Shown: positions 44,331 through 55,400 of the stretch, in pieces
Numbering within the stretch: position 1 is the stretch's first letter
How the letters are laid out: every line of letters starts with the position of its first letter
Assembly: GCA_016946835.1 (NCBI GenBank)
Contig: JACVTC010000029.1
Location: 914,001-971,000, forward strand
Reading direction: 5' to 3'
Origin: Neocallimastix lanati (nom. inval.)
Lineage: Eukaryota; Neocallimastigomycota; Neocallimastigomycetes; Neocallimastigales; Neocallimastigaceae
Length of the DNA stretch: 57,000 nucleotides
Translations under genes and position numbers: made by a program
The notes under the pieces: generated by a model
What the model was told of the DNA's origin: nothing
What the model saw: the letters and a program-made list of their open reading frames with translations, nothing else
The model's database searches: none

Positions 44331-45990
44331 TTTTATTGTTCATTTTTATTTTTAAATTAATATTATTTTTTAATTTTTTATTTTTAATTTTAAAGTTTTA
44401 TAATTTTAAATTTTTAAATTTTTAATATTATTGAAATAACAAAAAAAAAAAAAAAATAAAAAGATATAAAAAATTATTTTTAAGAAAAAGTTTGATAGAA
44501 TTTTTTTTTTATTTAAAGAAAGACATTTATTTATTTCCTTCTTAAATTTTTTTTTTTTTAAATGAAACTGTTTTTCACATAATTAAAATAAAATAATTAA
44601 AAAAAAATAAATAAAAAAAAAATATATTAAAATAAATATTTGTTTAATTTTATTTATTTAATTTTATTTAATTTTATTTAATTTTATTTAATTTTATTTA
44701 ATTATAAATTAAAATATAAATTAAAATTAAAAAAAAAAATAGAAATAAAGTTTAAAAAAAAAAACATAAAAATATATATATTAAACAATTAATATTTATT
44801 AATTATTTATTATTTATTATTTTAAATTATTTAATTATTTATTCATTTATTATTTATTAATTAAATTATTTAATTATTTATTATTTATTTATTATTATTT
44901 ATTTATTATTTATTTATTATTTATTAATTAAATTATTTATTTATTATTTATTTATTATTTATATTATTTGATTATTTAATTATTATTTATTTATTATTTA
45001 CATTATATGATTATTTAAATTATTTAATTATTTATTTATTATTTATTTATTATTTATTTAATATTATTATTTATTTTTAGTTATTTATTATTTATTTATT
45101 ATTTATTTAATATTATTATTTATTTATTAGTTATTTATTATTTATTTAATATTATTTATTTATTAGTTATTTATTATTTATTTAATATTATTTATATATT
45201 AGTTATTTATTATTATTAAATTAGTTAATTATTTATATTTAATTATTTATTATTTATTTATTATTTATTATTTATTATCTAATAATTAAATTTTTTTAGA
45301 TTAAATAATTAAATTAATAATTAATTAACTAAATAATTTGAAAAGGTGAAATGATTAAAAGAATAAAAATGGAGGAGATAAGAAATGAAACCTTATTTGG
45401 AAAAGAAAAAATGAAAAAAAATGAAAAAAAATGATAATAAAAATAAAATAGAAAAGAAATTAAAAAAAAGAATAAAATAATTTATATAATAATAATGAAT
45501 AATATTTTATTTTTATTTTTATTATCATTTTTTATTTAAATAATGAATACTTAAATTTCTTTTTAATTTTTTATTATTATTCAAATTATTATTATTATTA
45601 TTATTATTATTTTATTATATTTTTTTATTTTATTTTGTTTTATTTTGTTAAAAGGTATTTATCATAAATTTCATTATTTTTTTTTTTTCATTAGTAAACA
45701 TTTACTTTTTTTTATTTTATTTTAATAAGGAATACTTTTAATTTATTTATTTATTTATAGATTGATATTTATTTTTTCTATAATTCAAAATAACTTTTGT
45801 TAATGCAAAATTTTATTTATTTTTTATTTTTCATTTTATTTTTTATTTTTTCTTTATTTTATAAATTTTCTTTTATTAATAAAACTTTAAAATTTTAAAT
45901 ATCATAAAGGTAATAAAAAAAAATAAAATAATTGATCATAATAAATACAAATTATTTATAGTTCATTTATAGTTCTTTTTATTTATTTAT
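44331..45990. other. AT-rich non-coding region
   Basis: TTTATTTAATTTTA repeats (44640-44705), TTATTTATTA arrays (44790-45290) and homopolymers. No gene. Confidence 0.5.
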
Positions 45991-46149
45991 CTTCATTTAC
46001 TTTTACATTTTATTTATATATGTTTACATTTAATTTTACATTTTATTTTATTTGTTTATTTATTTATTTATATATGTTTACATTTAATTTTACATTTTAT
46101 TTATTTATTTATTTATTTATTTATATATTTTTACATTTAATTTTACATT

Positions 46150-46180
<31 letters not shown>

Positions 46181-46560
46181 TATATTTTTACATTTAATTT
46201 TACATTTTAATTTATTTGTTTATTTATTTATTTATATATGTTTACATTTAATTTTACATTTTATTTATTTATTTATTTATATGTTTATATGTTTACATTT
46301 AATTTTACATTTTATTTTATTTATTTATTTATTTATATATTTTTACATTTAATTTTACATTTTATTTATTTATTTATTTATATATTTATATATGTTTACA
46401 TTTAATTTTACATTTTATTTTATTTATTTATTTGTTTATTTATATATTTTTACATTTAATTTTACATTTTATTTTATTTATTTATTTGTTTATTTATATA
46501 TTTTTACATTTAATTTTACATTTTATTTATTTATTTATTTATATATTTTTACATTTACAT
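45991..46560. repeat. Minisatellite with TTTACATTTAATTTTACATT unit
   Basis: TTTACATTTAATTTTACATT followed by a variable TTTATTTA run and ATATATTT/ATATATG repeats about ten times, at roughly 55-65-bp spacing. The open frames across it are repeat translations and not genes. Confidence 0.85.
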
Positions 46561-46698
46561 TTAATAACTTTCTTTTCTCTATAATTTTTATTTCATATAT
46601 TTTTATTTACTTATTACTAATTATTTAATTTAAAATGGTTAATATTTAATGTTTGTTTTAAATTATTTATTATTAACTATTTATATCTAATTAATTAT

Positions 46699-46734
<36 letters not shown>

Positions 46735-47202
46735 TTATTTATTTATTTATTTATTCTATGCTATATATATTTCTGTAAAGAGTAATAACCATTTTGACTA
46801 TGAGTATTCCATGACAGGTAAAAAAAAAATTTTGTTCTATTAACGATGTTTTTCAAATAAAATAGCTGTAATAGAGTAATTCAAGTACTTAACTCTTTTG
46901 AGAAAAGAAAAAAATGATTATAATAATAAAAAGAGGAAATAATAAATAATTATATCTTCTATATTTATTAATAATTGAAGAATTAATTATTACTTTTTTT
47001 TACATTTATTATTTATTATTTATTATTATTTATTATTTATTATTTATTATTTATTATTTATTATTTATTATTTATTATTTTTGTTAGAAATATAAAGAAA
47101 TTAATTTAAAAAAAATTAAAAATATGTAATTTCGTTGTTTGTTGTATTAAATTACATAATGAGATTTTTAAAAAATTTAAGCCACATTTTGTATAAATAC
47201 TA
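46561..47202. other. AT-rich non-coding stretch
   Basis: It contains a T-run of about 33 nt (46700-46732) and a TTATTTA array (47010-47070). No gene. Confidence 0.5.
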
Positions 47203-47210
47203 ATGTAATT

Positions 47211-47262
47211 GGGGGTGTGTCATTTCGAAAATTTTTATTACATAAATTTGTATTTTGTTGTA
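47211..47262 (+). repeat. Left terminal inverted repeat of MULE
   Basis: 52 bp, matched by 51166-51217 in inverse orientation. It carries a CATTTCG box; another box, GTGCATTTCGGAAAACAGGG, follows at 47263. Confidence 0.92.
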
Positions 47263-47534
47263 GTGCATTTCGGAAAACAGGGCGTATTATAATGTAATAA
47301 ATAAATAAATGAATAAATAAATTATAAATGAATAAATAAATTTTTAAATAATAATAAAAATTAGACATACGTTTATTATGACTAAAAAAATTATTTTTAG
47401 AAAATTAAATAAATATATATATATATATAATTACTACATATATAAAATAATTATATTTTTTTTATTTTATTTTAAATATTATTAATTATTATTAATACAT
47501 TAATACCTTGTTTATATTATCAACAGAAAATACG

Positions 47535-48140
47535 GATTGAATAAAATAAAATAAAATGAAATAAAATAAAATAAAATAAATAGTAGAAACATAAATATAA
47601 GTACAGATTGAATAAAATAAAATAAAATAAAATAAAATAAAATAAAATAAAATAAAATAAAATAAAATAAAATAAAATAAAATGAAATGAAATAAAATGA
47701 AATGAAATAAAATAAAATAAAATGAAATAAAATAAAATAAAATAAAATAAAATGAAACGAAATGAAATAAAATAAAATAAAATAAAATAAAATAAAATAA
47801 AATAAAAAGTAGAATATTAAATAAGAAAGTACAGATTGAATATAATAAAATAAAATAAAATAAAATAAAATAAAATAAAATAAAATAAAATAAAATAAAA
47901 TAAAATAAAATAAAATAAAATAAAATAAAATAAAATAAAATAAAATAAAAAGTAGAATATTAAATAAGAAAGTACAGATTGAATATAATAAAATACAATA
48001 AAATAAAATAAAATAAAATAAAATAAAATAAAATAAAATAAATAGTAGAAATATAAATATAATAAATAGTAGAAATATGAATATAAAGTACAGATTGAAT
48101 AAAATAAAATAAAATAAAATAAAATAAAATAATTATTTTA
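47535..48140. repeat. (AAAAT)n arrays with GTACAGATTGAATA spacers
   Basis: Long AAAAT pentamer arrays are interrupted at about 47603, 47831, 47972 and 48088 by GTACAGATTGAATA preceded by AGTAGAA-type sequence, giving a higher-order unit of 115-230 bp. It lies in the 3' half of the MULE. Confidence 0.85.
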
Positions 48141-48549
48141 TATATATAGGAATCTTATATATTTTAATTTTTTTTCATTTATTTTTCTAAAAAAAAAAAA
48201 ATTTAGTTATAATAACGTTTGTCTTTTAATTATTATATTTTATTATAGTAAATAAAAAAATTTAAAAGAAAAGTAAATAATTTTAATTATTTATAATTCA
48301 TATTTTCATAAACGATATATATATATATATTAATTTAAATGATATAAGAATTAAAAATTAAAACAATAAGAGTTGAATAATTGATCCTATTAAAATAATT
48401 AATTATTTGCATAATAATATTTATAATGTTTGATCAATATGAATCAATTATTATTAAAATATAATAATAACAATTATAATTTTAATAAAATAATAAAAAT
48501 CTTTTATTGAATTTATTATTTTTAATAACATAATTAATTTTGAAAAGTA

Positions 48550-48720
48550 TATTGATATTAATAAAATTTATAATAATATAATATTGATATTGATATTAAT
48601 AAAATTTATAATTATATAATATTGATATTGATATTAATAAAATTTATAATTATATAATATTGATATTGATATTAATAAAATTTATAATTATATAATATTG
48701 ATATTGATATTAATAAAATT
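48550..48720. repeat. 38-bp tandem repeat in MULE
   Basis: The unit contains TTTATAATTATATAATATTG and ATATTGATATTAATAAAA, period 38 bp (unit marks at 48605 and 48643), about 4.5 copies. It shares a 20-nt core with the 25-bp array of element D. Confidence 0.85.
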
Positions 48721-48951
48721 TTAACTAGTATCAAATAAATCGGTTTTAGTTATAAATTACTTAATAAAAATAACTAAAAGATAATTTCTATTAAGATTAT
48801 TAAATAAACACAATAGGTAAATAAATTTGTATTTTTCTAGTATTTTTTTAAATTAAGATTATTTAATTATTATTTAAACGATTATAAATATAAATTTAAA
48901 ATAAGTAAATTTGTATTTTTCTAGCATTTTTTTAAATTAAGATTATTTATT

Positions 48952-50382
48952 TTAATTAATATTTATATTGTTTAAATCAATTAAACATTCTTTCCATAAT
49001 TTAACTAATTCATTTCTATTGCATCCATTATAAAATAAATTTATTTCCTTACTTTTGTAATTTTCAATTAAAATTTTAATTTCATCAGTTGCACTAAATA
49101 TTTTTTGCTTTTTTTTCCAATTTCCTTTAGTTCTCCTTTGATAATCATTATAAGATAAGTTTTCTTCTTCTTTTAATATATATATTAATTTATAAAATAA
49201 AGGTTTATTTGGAAATATATTATTTAAGTAGCTATTATAAGATTCTGATGCATTGTTTGTTAAATGCTCTATATTTTCATAATAATTCCAATTATTAACA
49301 TTATACTTAAGTAAATAATTTTTATTAAAATATTCTAAAAATTGCAGAAAATTATTATACTTTTTTTTTTGACAAATTCTTTTTATTATAATATAAATAT
49401 CAAATATATAGTTAGGGTTTATAAACGGTAAATTCGAAATAGCTTTATAATAAATATATACATCATTATTATTCTTCACTTCATGATAACATAATATATT
49501 TTTTTGTTTTTCTAATGATCTTTTGTAATGCCAAACACAATATTTAATATTTATATTGGGAAAAACTTTTTTTGCGGCATTAGATATACCTTGTTCAAAA
49601 TCACAATGAAAATTAATTGTAGTAATTAATGTATTACTCCTAAATTTATTTGCATTTTTTTTTATTTCTTTAAATAATGTTTCATATGTAGATTGTTTTT
49701 TATTTTTTAATATAGAAATGGAAGTAGTGTAAAACATATTAAATTCCCCAACATAAGTTCTTGTTATAAATAACTGATAACTAAATTTCGGTGCTGCATA
49801 AAATGTACCGTCCGCAAATATATTTTTATGATAATTCGAAAATAAATATGCTTGGAATGGTGATTGAAAGATTATTAGATCAGTATTTTTAAATATCATA
49901 AAATTTTCATTTCTTTTCGTTTTATAATATTTTGATTCAATGGGAATATCATCAAAACTTTTTATGTTTGGAGGAAATTGTTTATTTATATTTCTTATTA
50001 TTTGGGATCTAATTGTACTATATTCGGGACATATAAGTCCCATTTCTTGAGAAAAGGCATTAAATATATGTTTAGGTTTTATATCCATAGGAATTGAATT
50101 TTTCTTAATTTCTTCCTTAATTTTATGCTTTGCTACTGATATAGACACACCAATTTCTTTTTCGAGATGGTTATGTAAACTTTCATATTTTAAAACCTCC
50201 TTTTTATCATTTAAAATAATTAAAGATTTACATTTATTTAAAGTCTTATATTCAGTGCATCTATAAATTTTTGATTTATCTTTCCTTTGAAATGAAAAAT
50301 TAAATTTGTGTTTTTTATTAATAATAATTTGTTCATTTCCTCGATTTGTTTCACTTATTTCAATTTCTATATTGTCTTCCAT
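48952..50382 (-). CDS. MULE transposase (FLYWCH-like zinc finger + DDE domain)
   Basis: A 476-aa uninterrupted frame from ATG 50382. The N-terminus (~25-75) has a FLYWCH/WRKY-GCM1-type finger: RCTEYKTLNKC (Cys ~42, 51) and LHNHLEKE (His ~70, 72), for DNA binding. The MULE transposase core follows. It has FADGTFYAAP (catalytic Asp ~191), HCDFEQGISNAAKKVFPN (Asp ~261), the YCVWHYKR C-x2-H pair (~282/285) and NNASESYNSYLN (Glu ~380). All three acidic residues expected for strand transfer are present, so the enzyme may be active. A lysine-rich C-terminus follows. It is the only gene in the element framed by 52-bp inverted repeats, with about 780 bp to the right repeat and 1.7 kb to the left. It could also move the non-coding elements with similar ends elsewhere in the window. 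Confidence 0.9.
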   Translation of the reverse strand: MEDNIEIEISETNRGNEQIIINKKHKFNFSFQRKDKSKIYRCTEYKTLNKCKSLIILNDKKEVLKYESLHNHLEKEIGVSISVAKHKIKEEIKKNSIPMDIKPKHIFNAFSQEMGLICPEYSTIRSQIIRNINKQFPPNIKSFDDIPIESKYYKTKRNENFMIFKNTDLIIFQSPFQAYLFSNYHKNIFADGTFYAAPKFSYQLFITRTYVGEFNMFYTTSISILKNKKQSTYETLFKEIKKNANKFRSNTLITTINFHCDFEQGISNAAKKVFPNINIKYCVWHYKRSLEKQKNILCYHEVKNNNDVYIYYKAISNLPFINPNYIFDIYIIIKRICQKKKYNNFLQFLEYFNKNYLLKYNVNNWNYYENIEHLTNNASESYNSYLNNIFPNKPLFYKLIYILKEEENLSYNDYQRRTKGNWKKKQKIFSATDEIKILIENYKSKEINLFYNGCNRNELVKLWKECLIDLNNININ

Positions 50383-50644
50383 TAATAATTAAAATTTTTC
50401 AATAAAATATTTTAATAAATGCTTTGAAACTTTTTTTTTTTTTTAATATTTAAAATAATAAACCTTTTTTTAATTAATTATATAATTATTTAAATAATTA
50501 TTTAATTATTAATTATTTATTATTTCTTTATTTACTATTTTATTTATTTATTTTTATTTTTATTTTTTATTTTTTATTTTATTTTATTTTTTTTATTTTT
50601 TAATGCTTAAAAAATAAATTTTTATTTATTTTTATTTTATTTTT

Positions 50645-50830
50645 CAATGTTTAAAAAAAAAGTTTTCTTATTTCTTATTTTTATTTTATTTTTCAATGTT
50701 TAAAAAAAAAGTTTTCTTATTTCTTATTTTTATTTTATTTTTCAATGTTTAAAAAAAAAGTTTTCTTATTTGTTAAGCATTAAAAAATAAAATGTTTATT
50801 TATTTTTTATTTTATTTTTCAATGTTAAAT
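50645..50830. repeat. 49-bp tandem repeat upstream of transposase
   Basis: CAATGTTTAAAAAAAAAGTT starts units at 50645, 50694 and 50743 with a partial unit near 50820. It lies in the presumed 5' region of the transposase gene within the MULE. Confidence 0.8.
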
Positions 50831-51165
50831 AGAAATACCTAACCTAATTATTATTTATTGAAGTGTTGTATTTCGCCAAAAGTTGAATTTCGTCCAGTTA
50901 AATTTCACCAAATTCTTGGTGGCTTATAAATTTTCGTCATAAAATATCACCACATTTATTATTCACGCCATATTGTGAATATATGGCTTTTTAAAAATTG
51001 TAGAAAAAAGCCACAAAATTATGATACAATTAGATATACGCCCCACGTAAGATTACGTGTTTGAAAATTTTTGAGAATTGTAATTTTATTTATTTAATTA
51101 ATTAATTATTATTCATTAAATTTTTAATAAAATTAAGTGGCTTAAAATTAAAATTATTTAAGCCA

Positions 51166-51217
51166 TACAACAAAATACAAATTTATGTAATAAAAATTTT
51201 CGAAATGCACACTCCCC
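51166..51217 (-). repeat. Right terminal inverted repeat of MULE
   Basis: Inverse partner of 47211-47262. The ATGTAATT target duplication follows at 51218-51225. Confidence 0.92.
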
Positions 51218-51225
51218 ATGTAATT

Positions 51226-51392
51226 TTCTAAAATTATTAAGCTTTGTAATTACCAAAATTAAATATATTTATTAATAAATAAAACTTATAAAAACAATTT
51301 ATCTATTCTATTTTCTATTAATTTTATTATTTATTTATTATTTATTTATTTATTATTTATTTATCTATTATTTATTTATTATTTATTTATTT

Positions 51393-51435
<43 letters not shown>

Positions 51436-52431
51436 ATTATTTTTTGTTATTATTTATTAATAAATACTCTTTTTATTTTTTATAATTATAATTATTATAT
51501 ATTTACTTATTTATTAGTTATTTAATTAATTATTTTTTTTTTATAATAATAATATTTATTTATTTATAATTATTCTTTATCTTTTATTCTTTATTATATT
51601 ATTAATTAATAATTAAATAATAATAAAAATAATGCACATTAATTCAATAATAAATAAAAAATAATACACATTAATTCAATAATAAATAAAAAATACTTTA
51701 TACTTTGTCCTATTTTAGTTTTAAACTATTTTATAAATAATAAATAATTTAAACATTATATATTTATAATAATAAAAAACAAATATTAAAAAATATATAA
51801 ATTATAATTGAAAAAATATAATAAAATGCACAACTTTTTATTATTTTTTTAAAATTTTTTATATATTTTAATATATTTATTATTTGCCTTTCTTATTATT
51901 TATTTATTATATTATATACTTTTTTTTAACTTTTGATTTTGATGATTAAGATATAATAAATATATATTTATGAAAATACAAAAAAATAAAAGTAAAAATT
52001 AAAAAAATTAATAATAAAATAATTTTAATTCTATAAAATTATATTAAATGGATATTTTCATTCGTTAATATGCATATAAAGATATTTGTTAATAATACTA
52101 TAAATTAAAATTATATGAAATACTAAATTAATTGTCCTAATTGTATATGAAATTTTATTATTAGATTAATCTTACATGTATCTAATTAAAAAAAAAATAA
52201 AAAATAAAAAAATAAAAAAAAAAAAAGATTTATTTATTTTTTTTTTTAAACCTGTATGAATTTTATTCTATTTACTTTTTAAATAGAAAATTAATTCAAT
52301 GTAAATTTTCTTTTTTTTATATTTATCTAATATAAAATTTCGATAAAAAGTATGATATATAAATACATAATATATATATTTATTTATTTATTTATATATA
52401 TATATATATATTTTAATATTTATATTTTTCA
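51226..52431. other. AT-rich non-coding region downstream of scaffoldin paralogue
   Basis: TTATTTATTT arrays (51330-51430), a duplicated AATGCACATTAATTCAATAA motif (about 51630-51690) and plain AT-rich DNA, including the presumed 3' UTR of the gene ending at 52432. No gene. Confidence 0.5.
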
Positions 52432-55400
52432 TTAAATTTCTATTAAGAAGTTGAAAATGAAAATTTTTGATATTAAAATAAAGAATATGACCGTAAATAT
52501 AGAAGGTTTTATTGAACTAGAATCACTACTGATATTACATTTTTCTGGATTTTCTTCATTTTCTATACATTCCACATAGCCAAGTTGCTCAATAGAACAA
52601 ATTTTAATTTCATCCGTTTCCTTATCAACATCAACATAGTTATTGATACAGACCAAATCAAACATGGAGGTTCTTTCTTCTTCGTTGTATGTACAATTAG
52701 TAAAGATACCACTAACTGATTCTAAATAATTCTTTCCACGACGATTAGATACAGCTGTAGAATTGTTATGCTTACTAATATCCTTAACGGCTTGATTAAC
52801 ATTCCCTGGTAGTTCTTCTGTTAGGGCTAGTGGGAAATTAATGACGACATTTTCATCGTAGGAACAGTACCGTGATTTCATTGAAACGAAATTGGAATGA
52901 CTGTCACAGCGATAATAAGTCTCCTCAATATAATAATATTGACCATTGATACAGAGTTGCTTCGTACATTCGGTCGCTTCCAACTCCTCAGAATCATGAA
53001 TACAGTAGTAAATAGCACCTGTATTCGTTATGTAGTAGCCAGTTTCATCAATAGGACTACAGTCATGGTCCTCACCTAGATTACAGTAATACATTTCTTT
53101 ATCTATCGTGTAGTAATAACCGTCGTTGACTATGCCATGAATCTTTATTTCATCTGATTCTGCCTTCACAATCTTGTAAATGTAAGTTTGAGTAGGATCG
53201 ACGGAGACGTAGGCATAACCAGAAGTATTAGGTAAGCTATACTCCCCATCTCTATATCTAAAAATGGTTTTAGCCTGGGAGTCATAATAATACGTATCTT
53301 CATGAGGTTCATAGGTTTGACAGGATGAATGTGTGCAGGCATACATCACAAGATTAATATTTTTGGAGAGATAGTTCCTTCTTTCGATGGTGGTATTTGT
53401 AAAAGCATTAATGATGTAATATCCGGTTTGATCCACCATTTGAGCCGCAAATTGATTCATGTGGTAGAGGTGCTGTTGAGAAGAGCCATAGCCATAGATG
53501 TAAGAATTAATACCCTCAGAGAGGTAACAATCTCCAGTTTCACGATTTTTAATTGAGGATTGGGCTAGAACAAGTTCTCCCTTATAAGTGACACAGAATT
53601 CATTCTTCTTCATATCAGTATTGGGGGTGCATTTATTATCTTTGAAGATACAAATGATATCTTTATCATAGACAAAAGAATACAGTTTGTTATTTACATC
53701 GTATTTCAGGATTCTCTTGTTAATGTCAGCAATATAGGTGATGGTATTGAGAGCATCAACAGATCGACAATGGCTTCCTTTACAACGATACAATTCAACA
53801 TTGCCATCATTGTATTCATCGATATCACGACTACGAACAATTTTGTTTTCTTTATTATTCAAAAAGAGGTAGGCAGTTTCATAGATTTGAATAATACAAT
53901 CCACATCGAGGGTATAGATACTCGATCTCTCTGCAAAGTACCTCTCACGATAGGATTCGTTGGCTTCAAGACAATTAGTGGTGGAGGTCGTATAGACGTA
54001 GGTGGCGGTTTTTCCAGAAATAACATTCGGTTTCACCACAATGGTATCAGTGGCAAAATAGAGAATGGAATGGTCACTATTCGTACAGAAGTCACCAGCC
54101 CCTATCGAGTTTGTCGCTTTCTTCGTCATGGAATACTCAAGTGTGATATAGCATTTATTATTACTGAATTCACAGATGGGAACAGCAGCCAATTCACTAA
54201 TGGTTAAAGTAGCACATTTACCTTCCACACAACGAATAATACCATAGACATCATTGGTGTCTCTGGCACTGAAGATTTTACTTTCACTTTCTTCCTTCAA
54301 TTCTTTATTTTTAACATTGTCCATTTCATTTTCTGAAGTATCATTAGCCTCCAGTGATTCATTCTTTCTTTTAGAACGATTCTTATTCAAAGAATTCCTG
54401 ATCTCGTATTGATGATCTTTCTCCATTTCAGAACGTCTTATAATAGAAACTTCTCCTTTTAGGGCTCCTCGGAAGATACCATTATGAACACGAATTTCTT
54501 TACATCTATTTCCAATACGACAATGTACTAATTTATCCGGTTCACTCGTTAAATAGTAGCCACTGAGGGCGTCTTCAAGGGAACAGGAAATTACATTACC
54601 CGCTTCCACACATTTAATGATGGTGTTATTTTCTTCTGTACAGTCGGCATTGAAATAGTAGTGCTCCATGGGATTTATTTCGTAGCAGGTTATGAAACTT
54701 TTACAAAATATTAAAGTCTTACTCGAGGAGGTGAGATAGTATCCAGGATTACCTTCGGTTACATAACATCCCTCATTGAGGGAACATTCAATAAGGGGAT
54801 AGTGGTTTCGATCAGAACCAGAATTCAGATATTTGACTCCACTATCAGGATTAATGAAGATACATACATTATTGGCGTTACAATGAATAATGCCAAGTAT
54901 TCCATTTTCTCCGTAACCTAAATAATTTCCAGGCTTAACACTTACTTTTACACAAACACCATTGGTACATTTTATTAAGTTATTACCATTTGTATAATAC
55001 ACCGTTTTCGGTCTGTTATTGCTACCATTGGTGTCACGACCATCATGACCGTTACCATTGGATTGATTAGGATTAATAATATAGCAGTTTTCACCATCTT
55101 TATCACAGTAAATAATAGTAGATGTCTTCGATCCACCGGAACCACCAATCACATACCCATCCTCATCAGTGTATTCCATTTTTCCTTCCTCATTACAACG
55201 AATGGCCTTTTTATTGATGGCATCATAGAGATAGGTGTTGGGGGAACAGCCTTTACTTTCGGTACACACTTTCGTAGTTTCATCACACGTATAGATTGTG
55301 TAATCCAATTGATCCCCATCCATGGAATCGACCACATTTCCATTCTTATCAACAATAATGGAGCCACTTTTGTAATAGCGATTAATGGAGTAATATGAGA

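Larger units (their letters stand above)
47211..51217 (-). mobile_element. MULE-type DNA transposon, apparently complete
   Basis: This 4,007-bp element has 52-bp terminal inverted repeats (47211-47262 and 51166-51217). They start GGGGGTGTGTCATTTCG and, on the other strand, GGGGAGTGTGCATTTCG, and match nearly perfectly afterwards. The 8-bp target duplication is ATGTAATT (47203-47210 and 51218-51225). It encodes one intact transposase on the minus strand (48952-50382). The subterminal regions contain an (AAAAT)n minisatellite, a 38-bp array and a 49-bp array. Structure and coding content fit Mutator-like elements (usual duplication 8-11 bp). Confidence 0.9.

Noticed and set aside
46020-46628. 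Apparent membrane proteins encoded by the TTTACATTTAATTTTACATT array
   Set aside because: The reading frame simply follows the minisatellite unit.
47535-48140. CRISPR-like array
   Set aside because: The spacers (GTACAGATTGAATA) are themselves repeated and the repeats are AAAAT pentamers. This is a minisatellite in a eukaryotic transposon.
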